Shown here piece after piece: positions 6,008 to 15,010 of a DNA stretch of 32,671 nucleotides. Position 1 is the first letter of the stretch; each line of letters begins with the position of its first letter. The notes beneath the pieces were generated by a model. The model worked only from the letters and a program-made list of their open reading frames with translations. It searched no databases and was not told the origin of the DNA. This DNA is from UBA1181 sp963648205 (lineage in GTDB: Bacteria; Bacteroidota; Bacteroidia; Bacteroidales; Paludibacteraceae): assembly GCA_963648205.1 (NCBI GenBank), contig CAVJCT010000071.1, positions 1 through 32,671 on the forward strand. The letters run 5' to 3'. The translations under genes and the position numbers were made by a program.

Positions 6008-8602
6008 ATGAAAAAGAGGTTTATATTTATCTTAGCGGCGAGTGTGGCTCTGCTCCTTTGGGCAGAAAGCAAGATGGTCTTCCACTTCAGTGGAGGAACG
6101 CTTGAGTCTATTAATTTGTCGGACATTGATACGATACGTTTCTATGACGGAAACATTATCGTAGGCAAAGCCAACAAGCAGTACACTGTCTCAGTGGTGG
6201 ATAGCGCGACATTCGATTTGGAGCAGGTAACTGGCGATACAGTCTTCGTTACCTACAACGGCTCTTCAGTCAATGTCATCAATCCATATCCTGAAGATTC
6301 AGTTACGGTTTTGTCGGACGGCGCAAATGTTGAGGTCGCATCTTCAATCGACAAAAAAGGAGTTGTTTACTATCTGTCTGGTACTTCTACCGATGGTTCG
6401 TTCACATTGACTCCAAGTCGTGGTTACACATTGGTGTTTGACAATTTGTCATTGACCAGTGCGACCACTTCACCAATCATTTTGAACAAGGCTGTGGATG
6501 GTTCATCCTACGCAGCAACGGTTAATTTGAGAGGTGCTTCTTCTTTGGCTGATGGTAGTTCTAACACTAACAAAGGTACGATTCTTTCAAAGTCTAAGTT
6601 GAAAATCAACGTAGATGAAGGCGCACAGAGTGGTTCTTTGACGGTTACTGGAAACTACAAACACGCTATCAACTCTGCTAAAAGATTGGAATTGTATGGC
6701 GGTGAGTTGATTATCGCAGGTGCAGTTACCGATGGTTTCAATGGTGATGGAATTGAGGTGTACGACGGTACATTGAAGATTTCAGGTGTCCAGGGTGATG
6801 GCGTTGATTGTTCGGAGGTCGTTCGCATCGAAGGTGGAAACGTGATTGTTGAGGCTACGGCTGACGATACGAAAGGTTTGAAATGTGATAGCATCATCGA
6901 AATTTCTGGTGGAAATGTGAATATAACCGCTTCTGGTGCAGGCTCAAAGGCTTTGAAGAGTGGTAAGAAAACGATCCTCTCAGGCGGTGAGGTTACAACA
7001 ACTTTGAGCGCGACTGCGGCGTTTGTTGATACAGATGGCAGTTATAGTTACAATGCTGGAATCAAGTCTGACACTTCGATCGTTATCAGTGGTGGAACGT
7101 TGAAAGTTACAGGTGCAGGTATCGCAGCTCGTGCATTGAGTAGTGATATGGATGTCGAAATTTCTGGTGGTACTTTCAGTGTCGATTTGACTGGTGCGCA
7201 TAGCATTGAGACCAGCGATACTACTTCTGTCTTTGGTATCAAAGCCGATGGAACTGTCAATATTTCTAATGGTACTTCAACAATCAATATTGGTACGGCT
7301 GCAACGGCATCAAAAGGTATTAAAGCAAATAATGTTAATATCTCTGGTGGTGAATTGACGATTGTTAATGATGGAAAATATTTCTCTACAACGTCAAGTT
7401 CTTCTTCAAGTTCATCTTCTGGTTCTTCTTGGGGTGGCGGTCGTCCTGGTGGCAGCAGTTGGGGACAGCAAACTACGACTTCATCAGATTTCATTGCTGC
7501 AAAGGCTATCAAAGTCGATTCAGACTTTACTATCACAGGTGGAACTGTCTCATTGACTGCTAATTACGGTAAGGGAATCATTTCAGACGGAACAGTAACT
7601 TTGGGTGCAAAGAATGGTTCTGACAGCGACTTTACTTTGGATATCACAGCAGGTAGCGATAACTGCGGCACATACAGCTCTGGCTCTTCTTCAAGTTGGG
7701 GAGGCATGGGCGGAGGTGGCGGTGGCGAATCGCGTACTAAAGTCAACGGAAAGCCTAAGGGTATCAGCACTGATGGCGAAATCAACATCAACGCAGGTAC
7801 AATCAACATCAAGGCATACGACACAGGTATCCTTTCAACAAGCGCACCAACCAATGTAAATGGTGGAACAGTGTACATTGACGCTAAATATGACCAAGGA
7901 ATCTTCGCAAAATACAGCACACTGACATTCAATGGCGGTTTTGTGAAAGTAACAAACTCATACGAGGCATTCTCTGGTATGGTCATAACATTCAACGAGG
8001 GTAGTTCAACCTATGCAGTCTCTTCGGATGATGCTTGGAATGCTACGGATGGAAATGAAAAATCAAGTTCTGTTCACATCTATGTAAATGGTGGTGTTCA
8101 CTATGCAGTTGCTGCAGGTGATGGTTTGGATTCAAATGGTGATATGATCATTTCTGGTGGTATCGTCGTTGTATCGCAAACTGGAGATGGAAACTCTCCA
8201 TTGGATACAGACAGCGGATGGTCGCATACAGGTGGTTTCGTCTTGGCTTGCGGTGGTAGCGGAATGTTCAGCGAATCTGTTCCAACAAGTTCGGCAGGAC
8301 ATATCTACTCAACTTCGATGAACGTTTCTGCAAATAATTATTTGATCGTTGCCAACACTTCAGGAAGTGTTCTCGCTGCATTCAAAGTTCCTCAGTCTGC
8401 TCAAGCTGCCGTATGTGCTTACAACAGTGATGTAACCAACTACAAGTTCTATGTGGGTTCAAGTTACAATGGAACGTTAGATTACTTTGATGGCGTCTTC
8501 GGACTCTACACAAGCAATCAACCTACTATCTCCACTTCAAACTACACTGCTTACAGTGTTTCAACAACAAATGGTAACTCAGGTAGCGGTGGCCGTCCAT
8601 AA
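6008..8602 (+). CDS. secreted beta-helix carbohydrate-binding-domain protein (Cthe_2159 / DUF4353 type)
   Basis: An 864-residue exported protein. The first about 20 residues are a signal peptide (MKKRF then a hydrophobic stretch) without a lipobox cysteine. Residues about 25-50 ('MVFHFSGGTLESINLSDIDTIRF') match a leader segment common in Bacteroidetes surface proteins. The rest is repeats built around 'ISGG' and 'INAGTINI', the rung pattern of a right-handed parallel beta-helix. This layout, with Ser/Gly-Trp-rich insertions at about 455-490 and 555-585 and 'GKPKGIST', fits the DUF4353 family, whose member Cthe_2159 binds acidic plant polysaccharide with calcium. Binding here is inferred. No T9SS domain is visible; the chain ends NSGSGGRP. 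It is a single gene with its own terminator. Confidence 0.75.
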   Translation: MKKRFIFILAASVALLLWAESKMVFHFSGGTLESINLSDIDTIRFYDGNIIVGKANKQYTVSVVDSATFDLEQVTGDTVFVTYNGSSVNVINPYPEDSVTVLSDGANVEVASSIDKKGVVYYLSGTSTDGSFTLTPSRGYTLVFDNLSLTSATTSPIILNKAVDGSSYAATVNLRGASSLADGSSNTNKGTILSKSKLKINVDEGAQSGSLTVTGNYKHAINSAKRLELYGGELIIAGAVTDGFNGDGIEVYDGTLKISGVQGDGVDCSEVVRIEGGNVIVEATADDTKGLKCDSIIEISGGNVNITASGAGSKALKSGKKTILSGGEVTTTLSATAAFVDTDGSYSYNAGIKSDTSIVISGGTLKVTGAGIAARALSSDMDVEISGGTFSVDLTGAHSIETSDTTSVFGIKADGTVNISNGTSTINIGTAATASKGIKANNVNISGGELTIVNDGKYFSTTSSSSSSSSSGSSWGGGRPGGSSWGQQTTTSSDFIAAKAIKVDSDFTITGGTVSLTANYGKGIISDGTVTLGAKNGSDSDFTLDITAGSDNCGTYSSGSSSSWGGMGGGGGGESRTKVNGKPKGISTDGEININAGTINIKAYDTGILSTSAPTNVNGGTVYIDAKYDQGIFAKYSTLTFNGGFVKVTNSYEAFSGMVITFNEGSSTYAVSSDDAWNATDGNEKSSSVHIYVNGGVHYAVAAGDGLDSNGDMIISGGIVVVSQTGDGNSPLDTDSGWSHTGGFVLACGGSGMFSESVPTSSAGHIYSTSMNVSANNYLIVANTSGSVLAAFKVPQSAQAAVCAYNSDVTNYKFYVGSSYNGTLDYFDGVFGLYTSNQPTISTSNYTAYSVSTTNGNSGSGGRP

Positions 8603-8635
8603 TTTCTGAAATACGCATTTTACAATATCTTTGGT

Positions 8636-8676
8636 GAAAGGGAAGTCTTCAATGGGGGACTTCTCTTTCTCTTTTT
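8636..8676 (+). terminator. terminator after the beta-helix gene
   Basis: GAAAGGGAAGTC (8636-8647) pairs with GACTTCTCTTTC (8658-8669) in a 12-bp stem with one G-U, followed after two bases by TTTTT. TATCTTTG at 8626-8633 just upstream also resembles a -7 element, so an attenuator for the next gene is possible, but a plain terminator is the simpler reading. Confidence 0.8.
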
Positions 8677-8677
8677 G

Positions 8678-8685
8678 TATATTTG
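8678..8685 (+). promoter_or_regulatory. -7 element for the LOG-family gene
   Basis: TATATTTG matches TAnnTTTG, directly after the preceding terminator and 21 bases before the ATG at 8707. No TTTG is visible at the -33 distance because the terminator stem occupies that area. Confidence 0.5.
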
Positions 8686-8706
8686 TGTAGAATAGATTTT
8701 TTGAAG

Positions 8707-9288
8707 ATGATAAATTTAGTTTCAGTATATTGTGCGTCGAGTTCGAAAGTGGACGAGGCATTTAAGAGGCAGGCATTTCGTTTAGGCGAGTTGTTGGCAG
8801 AGCGTGGTGTCACTGTGAAGTATGGTTCGGGAAAAGTCGGACTGATGGGCGAGGTTGCCAAGGGTGTTCTTTCCAAAAAAGGTAAACTCATCGGTGTCAT
8901 TCCTCAGTTTATGGTCGACGAGGGTTGGTCGAACCCTGAGGTGACGGAAGAAATCATCACGGAGACCATGCGCGAAAGAAAGTATATCTTGGCGAAAGAT
9001 GTGGACGCTGCCATCGCACTCCCTGGCGGAGTTGGAACGTTGGAAGAACTGATGGAGGTGATCACAGGTCGCCAATTAGGACTCTTCAAAAGTCCAGTGA
9101 TTATAGTGAATATAAATCATTATTACGATGATTTGTTGCGTATGTTTCAACATGCGGCAGAAGAGAATTTTATGCGCGACACCCATTTAGAATTGTGGAA
9201 AGTCGTTGATAATGTGGAAGATGTAATCGAAACGATAGAAAAAGCGGAAGTCTTAGATGAGAATGTTCGTAAACACGCTGCTCTCTAA
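8707..9288 (+). CDS. LOG-family protein (TIGR00730), nucleotide 5'-monophosphate phosphoribohydrolase
   Basis: Members of this Rossmann-fold family cleave the N-glycosidic bond of nucleoside monophosphates; in plants and some bacteria the substrate is a cytokinin ribotide. The family signature 'PGGVGTLEELMEV' is present with 'RQLGLFKSPVIIVN' behind it, and 'MRERKYIL' matches the conserved arginine region before it. Length from ATG 8707 is 193 residues, normal for the short LOG type. One small oddity is 'YGSGKVGLMG', where most relatives have YGGG. In bacteria the substrate is often unknown, so I name the family and not a pathway. The ATG was preferred to an upstream in-frame TTG at 8683, which would overlap the -7 element. 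Confidence 0.9.
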   Translation: MINLVSVYCASSSKVDEAFKRQAFRLGELLAERGVTVKYGSGKVGLMGEVAKGVLSKKGKLIGVIPQFMVDEGWSNPEVTEEIITETMRERKYILAKDVDAAIALPGGVGTLEELMEVITGRQLGLFKSPVIIVNINHYYDDLLRMFQHAAEENFMRDTHLELWKVVDNVEDVIETIEKAEVLDENVRKHAAL

Positions 9289-9326
9289 ATTCTATTTGTG
9301 AAAATAAAAAAATTCGACTCTTTTAT

Positions 9327-11963
9327 ATGTCTCAATCCAACACGAAGCAATGGTTTGCTAATCTTCAGCAGAAAAGAAGAAAATTGGCAGAGCAACTGAA
9401 AGACCCTGCTGCGGTAGGTCTGTGGAAATCTGTTGTCGACAAATATTCTGACAATGCACATTTCGTTTATGAGTTGCTCCAAAATTCGGATGATGCAAAA
9501 GCGACCACTGTTCGTGTCTATTTCGATGAAGATGAGATTGAGTTTATTCACGATGGTGCTGTCCCTTTCACCATTTCAGACCCTTCTGAAGAGAATTATG
9601 CGGAACGTTCTTCGTGGGGACATATCAATGCGCTGACCTCCATCGGAGCAAGCAACAAGACGGAGGAACAGCAAATTGGTAAGTTCGGTGTCGGTTTCAA
9701 GTCCGTTTTCAAGTATGTTGATATTCCACATATCGAGGACGATGAATTTTCTTTTGATATTGAAGATTATATTGTCCCTGTTTTAAAAGAGCGAAGAAGT
9801 AAACGACGGAAGAAAGGGGAAACCTCTTTTATCCTTCCATTGCGGAAAACATATGATAATGAGAACGATACGGCATTGAATGTGATAAAACAGAAGTTTG
9901 ATACGCTGCACCTTCCTTTGCTTTTTCTGCCTCATTTAGAAAAAATCGAACTATTCCAAGGAAATGAAAAATATTCCGCTTATTCAAAGAAAATATTAAA
10001 TTCTCAATCGTTAGATGATTTAATCTATTACGAATTATGTTTGTCTGAACCTAATCAGACGGATATTTATTGCAGATTGTTTGAGAAGAAAATTTCTTCA
10101 GAGAATGATTTGAAAATTTCTTGTTGCTATTTCTTCAGTAAGAAAGGTGAATGGCTGAAAGACAGTGCGTTAGACGAGCCGTTGTTCTGCTATTTCCCAA
10201 CTTCGCAAAAATTACTTTTTCCCTATATTTTGAACGCACCTTTCCGACTGACGGAGAGTCGAGAGTCGCTTAAGGAAAATGATGAGTGGAATGAGCGGAT
10301 GGCAGTGGAATTGGGAGTGTTGGCAGTTTCTGCGGTGAATTTTATGGTCAAGCAAGAACCTTTGGATAGTGCTTTGTATTGTTCTGTGTGTCAGATGTTT
10401 CCAAAAACGGATGAGTTGAAAAAACGCAAAGATTGGTTTCCGAAAAATCATGTTGAGGCAATTAAAGAGGAGTTGCAGACGGCAAGAATTTTTTGGTCGC
10501 AGGATGAAAAATGGGCAGACGGAAATCATCTCGCTTTGGCAGATTCTGCTGAATTGCAACAATTGCTGAATGACGATTTTCTTCATGAAAAATGGACAGC
10601 GACGACGGATAGAACTTTGCTGAACTTTGGGTATGTTGCTACTGACTCAAAATTCGTTGAATTGAAATCTTTCTTTGAAAATTACAAACTTTCAGCTTTT
10701 TGTGTCAAGGGGCAAGATTTTGTTGAACGTCTACAGAAAGAGGATGTTGAAGCGATGCCTATAGAAAAAGTCTGTAGGTTGTATTGCTATTTAGATACCT
10801 TGTCGAAAAAAGATGCAGAGATTGCTAAATGTCTGAAAAAGAAGCAGATATATCTTAGTGAGAATGGCGTTTGTTACACTCCAAGGGAGATTTTCCTTTC
10901 ATCGGGTGTAACAGGAAATTATCCTATAATTCATTCTTATTTCATTGAGAATAAGAGTGTTATGCGATTTTTTGAACGGATGGGAGTCTCTAAACCTGGT
11001 GAGTTGATAGAGATACTTCAATATATATTCCCTCTTTATCAAAACGGAGAGGTTTCGTTGGAGGATAAGGAGAAAAATGCGGAACATATAAGGTTTATTT
11101 TCCATTATGTTCAATCCTTGTCTTTGTTTGACGATGACAGAAAAGAATTTTGTGATACTTTGTCGAGTGTCCCTATCTTGAGGGTGAAGACCATTGATGG
11201 TGTTGTGCAATATGCTGCTCCGAAAGAGACTTATCATCGGACGACTGATTTGGTCGATTTTATGTCCGACTGCCCATCTACATATTTCTTTGATAATGAA
11301 TGGATTATAGAAAATATTCTGCCAGAAGAGCGAGATGATTTTTATACATTCTTGTCGAATATTGGTGTTCATTTCGGTTTGAATATCAAAGATGTAGAGC
11401 GAGATAAAAATTCAAGGTACTATCATGATTTAGATCTTCATCCAGTGTCGTTGAGAACCGTGGATGATGGTGCTCAAGTGATTTTGGATAAGGATATTGA
11501 GGGTGCATCTCCCGAGCAGTGGACGGAATGCAAGTCTGTCGCTTTTTTCAACCTTCTAAACAAGTCGGTGCAGAGTCTGACGACCTACCTCTTCAATGTC
11601 TCATTGGAGGGTACTTATCGCTATGTGCAGAAGGGAAAACGTAATTACACGGAGGAGGTCATTTATCATACAACGGCGAAGAAAATCGTCTATCATACCC
11701 CTTGGCTGAAGTCGTCGGATGATCGTTGGGTTTCGCCATCGGAGGTGGAATATACGACGCAGTTGGCACCGATTTACAATCTTGAGGCTTCGGATTTGCT
11801 CTTTATGTTGGGCATTCAGAAAATGGAATTTCCATCGAATTTGACAGCAGAAGAACAGACTTTCGTGTTGTTTGCTTTGCGATGCAAATCCGACGGAATG
11901 ACAGTGAAAGACCTTGAAAATGCAGTTAATTTGTGGGAAAAGGAGCAAAAAAGTCTTCTTTAG
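9327..11963 (+). CDS. large sacsin/HSP90-like GHKL ATPase of unknown role
   Basis: An 878-residue soluble protein with an N-terminal GHKL ATP-binding domain of the sacsin/HSP90 group. The N-box is 'YELLQNSDDA' (48-57, Glu49 and Asn53), the G1 box is 'DGAVPF' (Asp76) and the G2 box is 'IGKFGVGFKSVF' (117-128), so the ATP site looks complete. A basic 'RRSKRRKKGE' patch follows the ATPase core. The remaining about 600 residues match no domain I recognise, and no C-terminal nuclease is evident. Bacterial proteins of this type occur as accessory genes, some suspected in phage defence; that is knowledge of relatives, not evidence here. Base and codon use are AT-richer than the neighbours. It follows the LOG gene by 38 bases, with TCTATTTG, a near -7 element, in the gap. 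Confidence 0.75.
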   Translation: MSQSNTKQWFANLQQKRRKLAEQLKDPAAVGLWKSVVDKYSDNAHFVYELLQNSDDAKATTVRVYFDEDEIEFIHDGAVPFTISDPSEENYAERSSWGHINALTSIGASNKTEEQQIGKFGVGFKSVFKYVDIPHIEDDEFSFDIEDYIVPVLKERRSKRRKKGETSFILPLRKTYDNENDTALNVIKQKFDTLHLPLLFLPHLEKIELFQGNEKYSAYSKKILNSQSLDDLIYYELCLSEPNQTDIYCRLFEKKISSENDLKISCCYFFSKKGEWLKDSALDEPLFCYFPTSQKLLFPYILNAPFRLTESRESLKENDEWNERMAVELGVLAVSAVNFMVKQEPLDSALYCSVCQMFPKTDELKKRKDWFPKNHVEAIKEELQTARIFWSQDEKWADGNHLALADSAELQQLLNDDFLHEKWTATTDRTLLNFGYVATDSKFVELKSFFENYKLSAFCVKGQDFVERLQKEDVEAMPIEKVCRLYCYLDTLSKKDAEIAKCLKKKQIYLSENGVCYTPREIFLSSGVTGNYPIIHSYFIENKSVMRFFERMGVSKPGELIEILQYIFPLYQNGEVSLEDKEKNAEHIRFIFHYVQSLSLFDDDRKEFCDTLSSVPILRVKTIDGVVQYAAPKETYHRTTDLVDFMSDCPSTYFFDNEWIIENILPEERDDFYTFLSNIGVHFGLNIKDVERDKNSRYYHDLDLHPVSLRTVDDGAQVILDKDIEGASPEQWTECKSVAFFNLLNKSVQSLTTYLFNVSLEGTYRYVQKGKRNYTEEVIYHTTAKKIVYHTPWLKSSDDRWVSPSEVEYTTQLAPIYNLEASDLLFMLGIQKMEFPSNLTAEEQTFVLFALRCKSDGMTVKDLENAVNLWEKEQKSLL

Positions 11964-11998
11964 GGCGTTTTTTTAAGAAAAATGTAAGAATTTCTTGA

Positions 11999-12028
11999 AA
12001 TATTGGCTTTAAAATAGCAATATTTTTT
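11999..12028 (+). terminator. probable terminator after the sacsin-like gene
   Basis: AATATTG (11999-12005) pairs with CAATATT (12018-12024) around a 12-base loop, then TTTT. The stem is AT-rich and so weaker than the others in this window. Confidence 0.5.
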
Positions 12029-12049
12029 AGAAACAGGAAAAATAATCAT

Positions 12050-12057
12050 TATATTTG
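12050..12057 (+). promoter_or_regulatory. -7 element for ribD
   Basis: TATATTTG matches TAnnTTTG, 29 bases before the ribD ATG; TTTA at 12026-12029 is a one-mismatch -33 with a 20-base spacer. The leader is too short to hold an FMN riboswitch. Confidence 0.5.
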
Positions 12058-12086
12058 CAAGAAAGTCCATTAAAAAAGGAGAGCCT

Positions 12087-13181
12087 ATGGTATCTGAATT
12101 TTTTATGAGTCGTTGCTTGCAATTGGCGGAGAAAGGTTTTGGTAGAGTGTCCCCGAATCCGATGGTGGGTGCTGTGATTGTGTATGAGGATGAGATAATC
12201 GGCGAAGGGTATCATCAACAATATGGTGGTCCGCATGCTGAGGTGAATGCGATAGCGTCTGTGAAAGACCCTTCGTTACTGCCGAAGTCGACGATTTATG
12301 TGAGTTTGGAGCCTTGTTGTCATTATGGGAAAACGCCTCCTTGTGTCGACTTGATTTTGGAGAAGAAAATTCCACACGTTGTAGTTTGTAATCGTGATCC
12401 GTTCCCTGCTGTTGATGGCAAGGGAATCGAAAAATTGCGTGCAGCAGGTGTCGAGGTTGAGGTTGGCGTGAAAGAAGAGGAGGGACGCTGGGTGAACCGC
12501 CGTTTCTTCACTTACCACGAGCAACATCGTCCGTATATCTTTTTGAAATGGGCTCAGACTGCTGATGGTTTTGTGGATAAAATTCGCTTCAACAGTGATG
12601 TAGAGCCTTTGCACATTTCGAATGAGGAGTCGCTCAAGGCAATGCACCAGTTCCGTGCTGGGGAGACTGCCATTATGGTGGGCCCGAACACGGCGATGCT
12701 CGACAATCCGTCGCTTACCGTTCGCTACGCAGAGGGAAAGCAACCAATCCGCATTTTACTGGATCGTGATTTGAAGGTAACTCGCGACAGAAAAATCTAC
12801 GATGGATTTGTGCCTACGTTGGTGTTGACAAAAGACGTGCCGAGCGACAATCTTCCAAATGTGAAATTCTTGCAATGTGGTTTCCATAATGATGGAAGTT
12901 TGAACATTGACTCATTCTATAAAGTGTTGTATGACAATAAGATAGAATCGCTCATTGTTGAGGGTGGAACACTTCTGATAGACAGTTTGATCGCAGAAAA
13001 TGCTTGGGATGAGTTGCGGGTGGAAATCAATCGTTCTCTATACATTAGCAAAGGAGTGGAAGCCCCTAAGGTGGATGTCGAGAAGATGGAACTTCAGAAA
13101 TATCAGATTCAGCAATTTGGAGATAATGAGGTGATGATGTTTCGTAAAGCCTCAATCGGATATAGTGCTTGTGGAGAATAA
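12087..13181 (+). CDS. ribD: bifunctional riboflavin biosynthesis deaminase/reductase
   Basis: Carries out the second and third steps of riboflavin synthesis: deamination of the pyrimidine product of GTP cyclohydrolase II, then reduction of its ribose chain. The N-terminal domain has the zinc deaminase signature, His50-Ala-Glu52 in 'GGPHAEVNAI' and 'EPCCHYGKTPPC' with Cys77 and Cys86. The reductase domain begins near residue 148 ('FLKWAQTADGFV') and includes 'GPNTAMLDNPSLTVR' and 'VEGGTLLIDSL'. Length 364 is normal. The start ATG is preceded by AGGAG at about the right distance, an unusually good Shine-Dalgarno match for this phylum. Other rib genes are not nearby. Confidence 0.96.
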   Translation: MVSEFFMSRCLQLAEKGFGRVSPNPMVGAVIVYEDEIIGEGYHQQYGGPHAEVNAIASVKDPSLLPKSTIYVSLEPCCHYGKTPPCVDLILEKKIPHVVVCNRDPFPAVDGKGIEKLRAAGVEVEVGVKEEEGRWVNRRFFTYHEQHRPYIFLKWAQTADGFVDKIRFNSDVEPLHISNEESLKAMHQFRAGETAIMVGPNTAMLDNPSLTVRYAEGKQPIRILLDRDLKVTRDRKIYDGFVPTLVLTKDVPSDNLPNVKFLQCGFHNDGSLNIDSFYKVLYDNKIESLIVEGGTLLIDSLIAENAWDELRVEINRSLYISKGVEAPKVDVEKMELQKYQIQQFGDNEVMMFRKASIGYSACGE

Positions 13182-13205
13182 ATTTATTTTCTCTGATTTT
13201 TAAAG

Positions 13206-13213
13206 TATATTTG
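13206..13213 (+). promoter_or_regulatory. -7 element for the cls cluster
   Basis: TATATTTG matches TAnnTTTG, 25 bases before the cls ATG. TTTA at 13183-13186 gives a weak -33 with a 19-base spacer. Confidence 0.45.
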
Positions 13214-13238
13214 TAGAACACTTGAGAATAAAGTTCAG

Positions 13239-14660
13239 ATGCTTTTAGAGATTGCCTACATTGTGCTTTTACTGGTTTATGTGTCCACGATTGTGAGCAC
13301 AATTCTCCTTCTTTTGATTGAGAATCGCAATCCAGTGAAGTCTATTGCATGGATTTTCGTTCTCTTGTTTGTGCCTATTGGTGGCTTTGTTTGCTACATT
13401 CTTTTTGGAAAAAAATTCAGAAAAAAACGAATTATCAATAAGCGAAGCATCCGTTTGGTGAAGTCGTACGAGGAGATTGCGCAACGGGATGTCTCAGTGC
13501 TGAACCTCACTGATATGCAGCGTTCGTTGGTCAATTTGGCAATTAACAATAGTGATGCGCCTTTCTTTGAGAAAAATCAAATCAAACTCTACACGAATGC
13601 GACTTTGCTGTATGAGCAGATTTTTGAGGATATAAAAAGGGCAACCCACCACATCAATGTTGAGTATTATGTTTTTAGTCCTGATAATTTAGGACGGAGG
13701 ATGATGGATGCGCTGATTGAAAAAGCCAAAGAGGGCGTTCAAGTGCGCCTTATCGTTGATGATGTGGGCAGTTGGAATTTCAAGAAATCGCATGAGAAGG
13801 AGTTGCGAGACGCTGGCATTGAGGTGGAGCGTTTCTTGGAGGTGGGTCTCTCGTTTATTAGCAGTCGTGTGAACTATCGAAACCACCGTAAAATATTGGT
13901 GATAGATGGTAAGGTGGGCTATACAGGTGGCATCAATGTTGCCGACAGATATGTCAAAGGATTGAGTTGGGGAACTTGGCGAGACACGCATGCGCGCTAT
14001 GAAGGCGGTGTGGTTTTGGGTCTGCAAAGAGCCTTTTTTGAGGATTGGTTCTTCGTGCGCCAGTCGTTGATCGACGACAGCGTCTACTATCCTGCACCTT
14101 CGCAAGAGGGAACGGTCAGGATTCAGACTGTGGTGAGCGGACCGGACATGCCGTGGACTTCCATTATGCAGATGTTCACGAAATCCTTCTCGATGGCAAA
14201 GAAGCGAATCTTTATCGAGACACCTTATTTTATGCCCCCAGAGGCATTGTTGGAGTCGATGCAGACGGCAGCGTTGTCGGGGGTCGATGTGCGTTTGATC
14301 TTGCCACGTCGGTCGGATGCGCCACTCACGTTGCTCAGTTCCCATTCCTATTTGGATGCGATGTTCAAGGCAGGTATCAAGGTCTATTTCTATCATCCTG
14401 GCTTTATCCACAGTAAAATCACAATCGTGGACGATGAGGTGGGCTTTATCGGAAGTGCCAATATGGATTTTCGCAGTTTCGAGCAGAATTTTGAGTTGAA
14501 TACAGTTATATACGACAAAGAGGTTGTTGCACAGTTGGTTTCGATCTACGAGCAAGACTTGAGTGATAGTTTGAAGGTAGAGGAGTCGAGTTGGAAGACA
14601 CGCCCTAAGAAGATGAAGGTGAAAGAGTCGTTGGCTCGCTTGTGCAGTCCGTTGTTGTAG
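13239..14660 (+). CDS. cls: cardiolipin synthase, phospholipase D type
   Basis: Membrane enzyme that condenses two phosphatidylglycerol molecules to cardiolipin. Two hydrophobic segments (about 4-26 and 35-56) anchor the N-terminus, followed by 'FGKKFRKKR', typical of bacterial Cls. Both HKD motifs of the PLD superfamily are complete: His216, Lys218, Asp223 in 'NHRKILVID' and His391, Lys393, Asp398 in 'HSKITIVDD', each followed by the usual 'G-TGG' or 'GSAN' segment. Length 473 is standard. It leads a close set with the MIP18-family gene (21 bases later) and the lpxH-like gene, two of which concern envelope lipids. A long open frame on the opposite strand here is only a codon-bias shadow. Confidence 0.95.
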   Translation: MLLEIAYIVLLLVYVSTIVSTILLLLIENRNPVKSIAWIFVLLFVPIGGFVCYILFGKKFRKKRIINKRSIRLVKSYEEIAQRDVSVLNLTDMQRSLVNLAINNSDAPFFEKNQIKLYTNATLLYEQIFEDIKRATHHINVEYYVFSPDNLGRRMMDALIEKAKEGVQVRLIVDDVGSWNFKKSHEKELRDAGIEVERFLEVGLSFISSRVNYRNHRKILVIDGKVGYTGGINVADRYVKGLSWGTWRDTHARYEGGVVLGLQRAFFEDWFFVRQSLIDDSVYYPAPSQEGTVRIQTVVSGPDMPWTSIMQMFTKSFSMAKKRIFIETPYFMPPEALLESMQTAALSGVDVRLILPRRSDAPLTLLSSHSYLDAMFKAGIKVYFYHPGFIHSKITIVDDEVGFIGSANMDFRSFEQNFELNTVIYDKEVVAQLVSIYEQDLSDSLKVEESSWKTRPKKMKVKESLARLCSPLL

Positions 14661-14681
14661 AAAAAATTATACACTACTAAG

Positions 14682-14993
14682 ATGAATGAATTTTTAGAGT
14701 TGGAAGAGAAGATTGTGAAGGTGTTGAAAACAGTATATGATCCCGAAATTCCAGTGGATATATATGAGTTAGGACTCGTTTACAATATTGATATAAAGGA
14801 TGGAGACGTTACGATTGATATGACTTTGACCGCACCTAATTGTCCCGCAGGAGAATTTCTGTTGGAAGATGTGAAGATGAAGGTGGAAGGCATTGAAGGC
14901 GTTAAGTCGTGCAAGGTCAACTTGGTGTTCGAGCCAGAGTGGACGAAAGACAGAATGTCTGAAGAGGCGATGTTGGAATTGGGTTTGATGTAG
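14682..14993 (+). CDS. MIP18 (DUF59) family protein, iron-sulfur cluster assembly factor
   Basis: A 103-residue protein made of one MIP18/DUF59 domain. The signature 'DPEIPVDIYELGLVY' covers residues 20-34, and the conserved cysteine is Cys54 in 'TAPNCPAGE'. Family members (SufT, PaaD and the eukaryotic MIP18) help mature Fe-S proteins or oxygenases. In Bacteroidetes this form is usually annotated as a SUF-system assembly protein, but no sufBCDS genes are near, so the partner is unknown. It is sandwiched between cls and the lpxH-like gene with gaps of 21 and 17 bases, consistent with one transcript. Confidence 0.88.
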   Translation: MNEFLELEEKIVKVLKTVYDPEIPVDIYELGLVYNIDIKDGDVTIDMTLTAPNCPAGEFLLEDVKMKVEGIEGVKSCKVNLVFEPEWTKDRMSEEAMLELGLM

Positions 14994-15010
14994 AAATCGG
15001 AGGACGAGAC

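Noticed and set aside
8626..8633. TATCTTTG as a promoter making the following hairpin an attenuator
   Set aside because: It lies directly at the end of the beta-helix gene, its -33 is imperfect (TTTC), and no leader peptide or alternative pairing is visible; a simple terminator is enough.
12058..12086. Possible FMN riboswitch before ribD
   Set aside because: Only 29 bases separate the -7 element from the start codon, far too short for an RFN element.
13689..14555. Long open frame on the minus strand opposite cls
   Set aside because: cls has both HKD motifs and correct length; the antisense frame has no recognisable motif and reflects codon bias.
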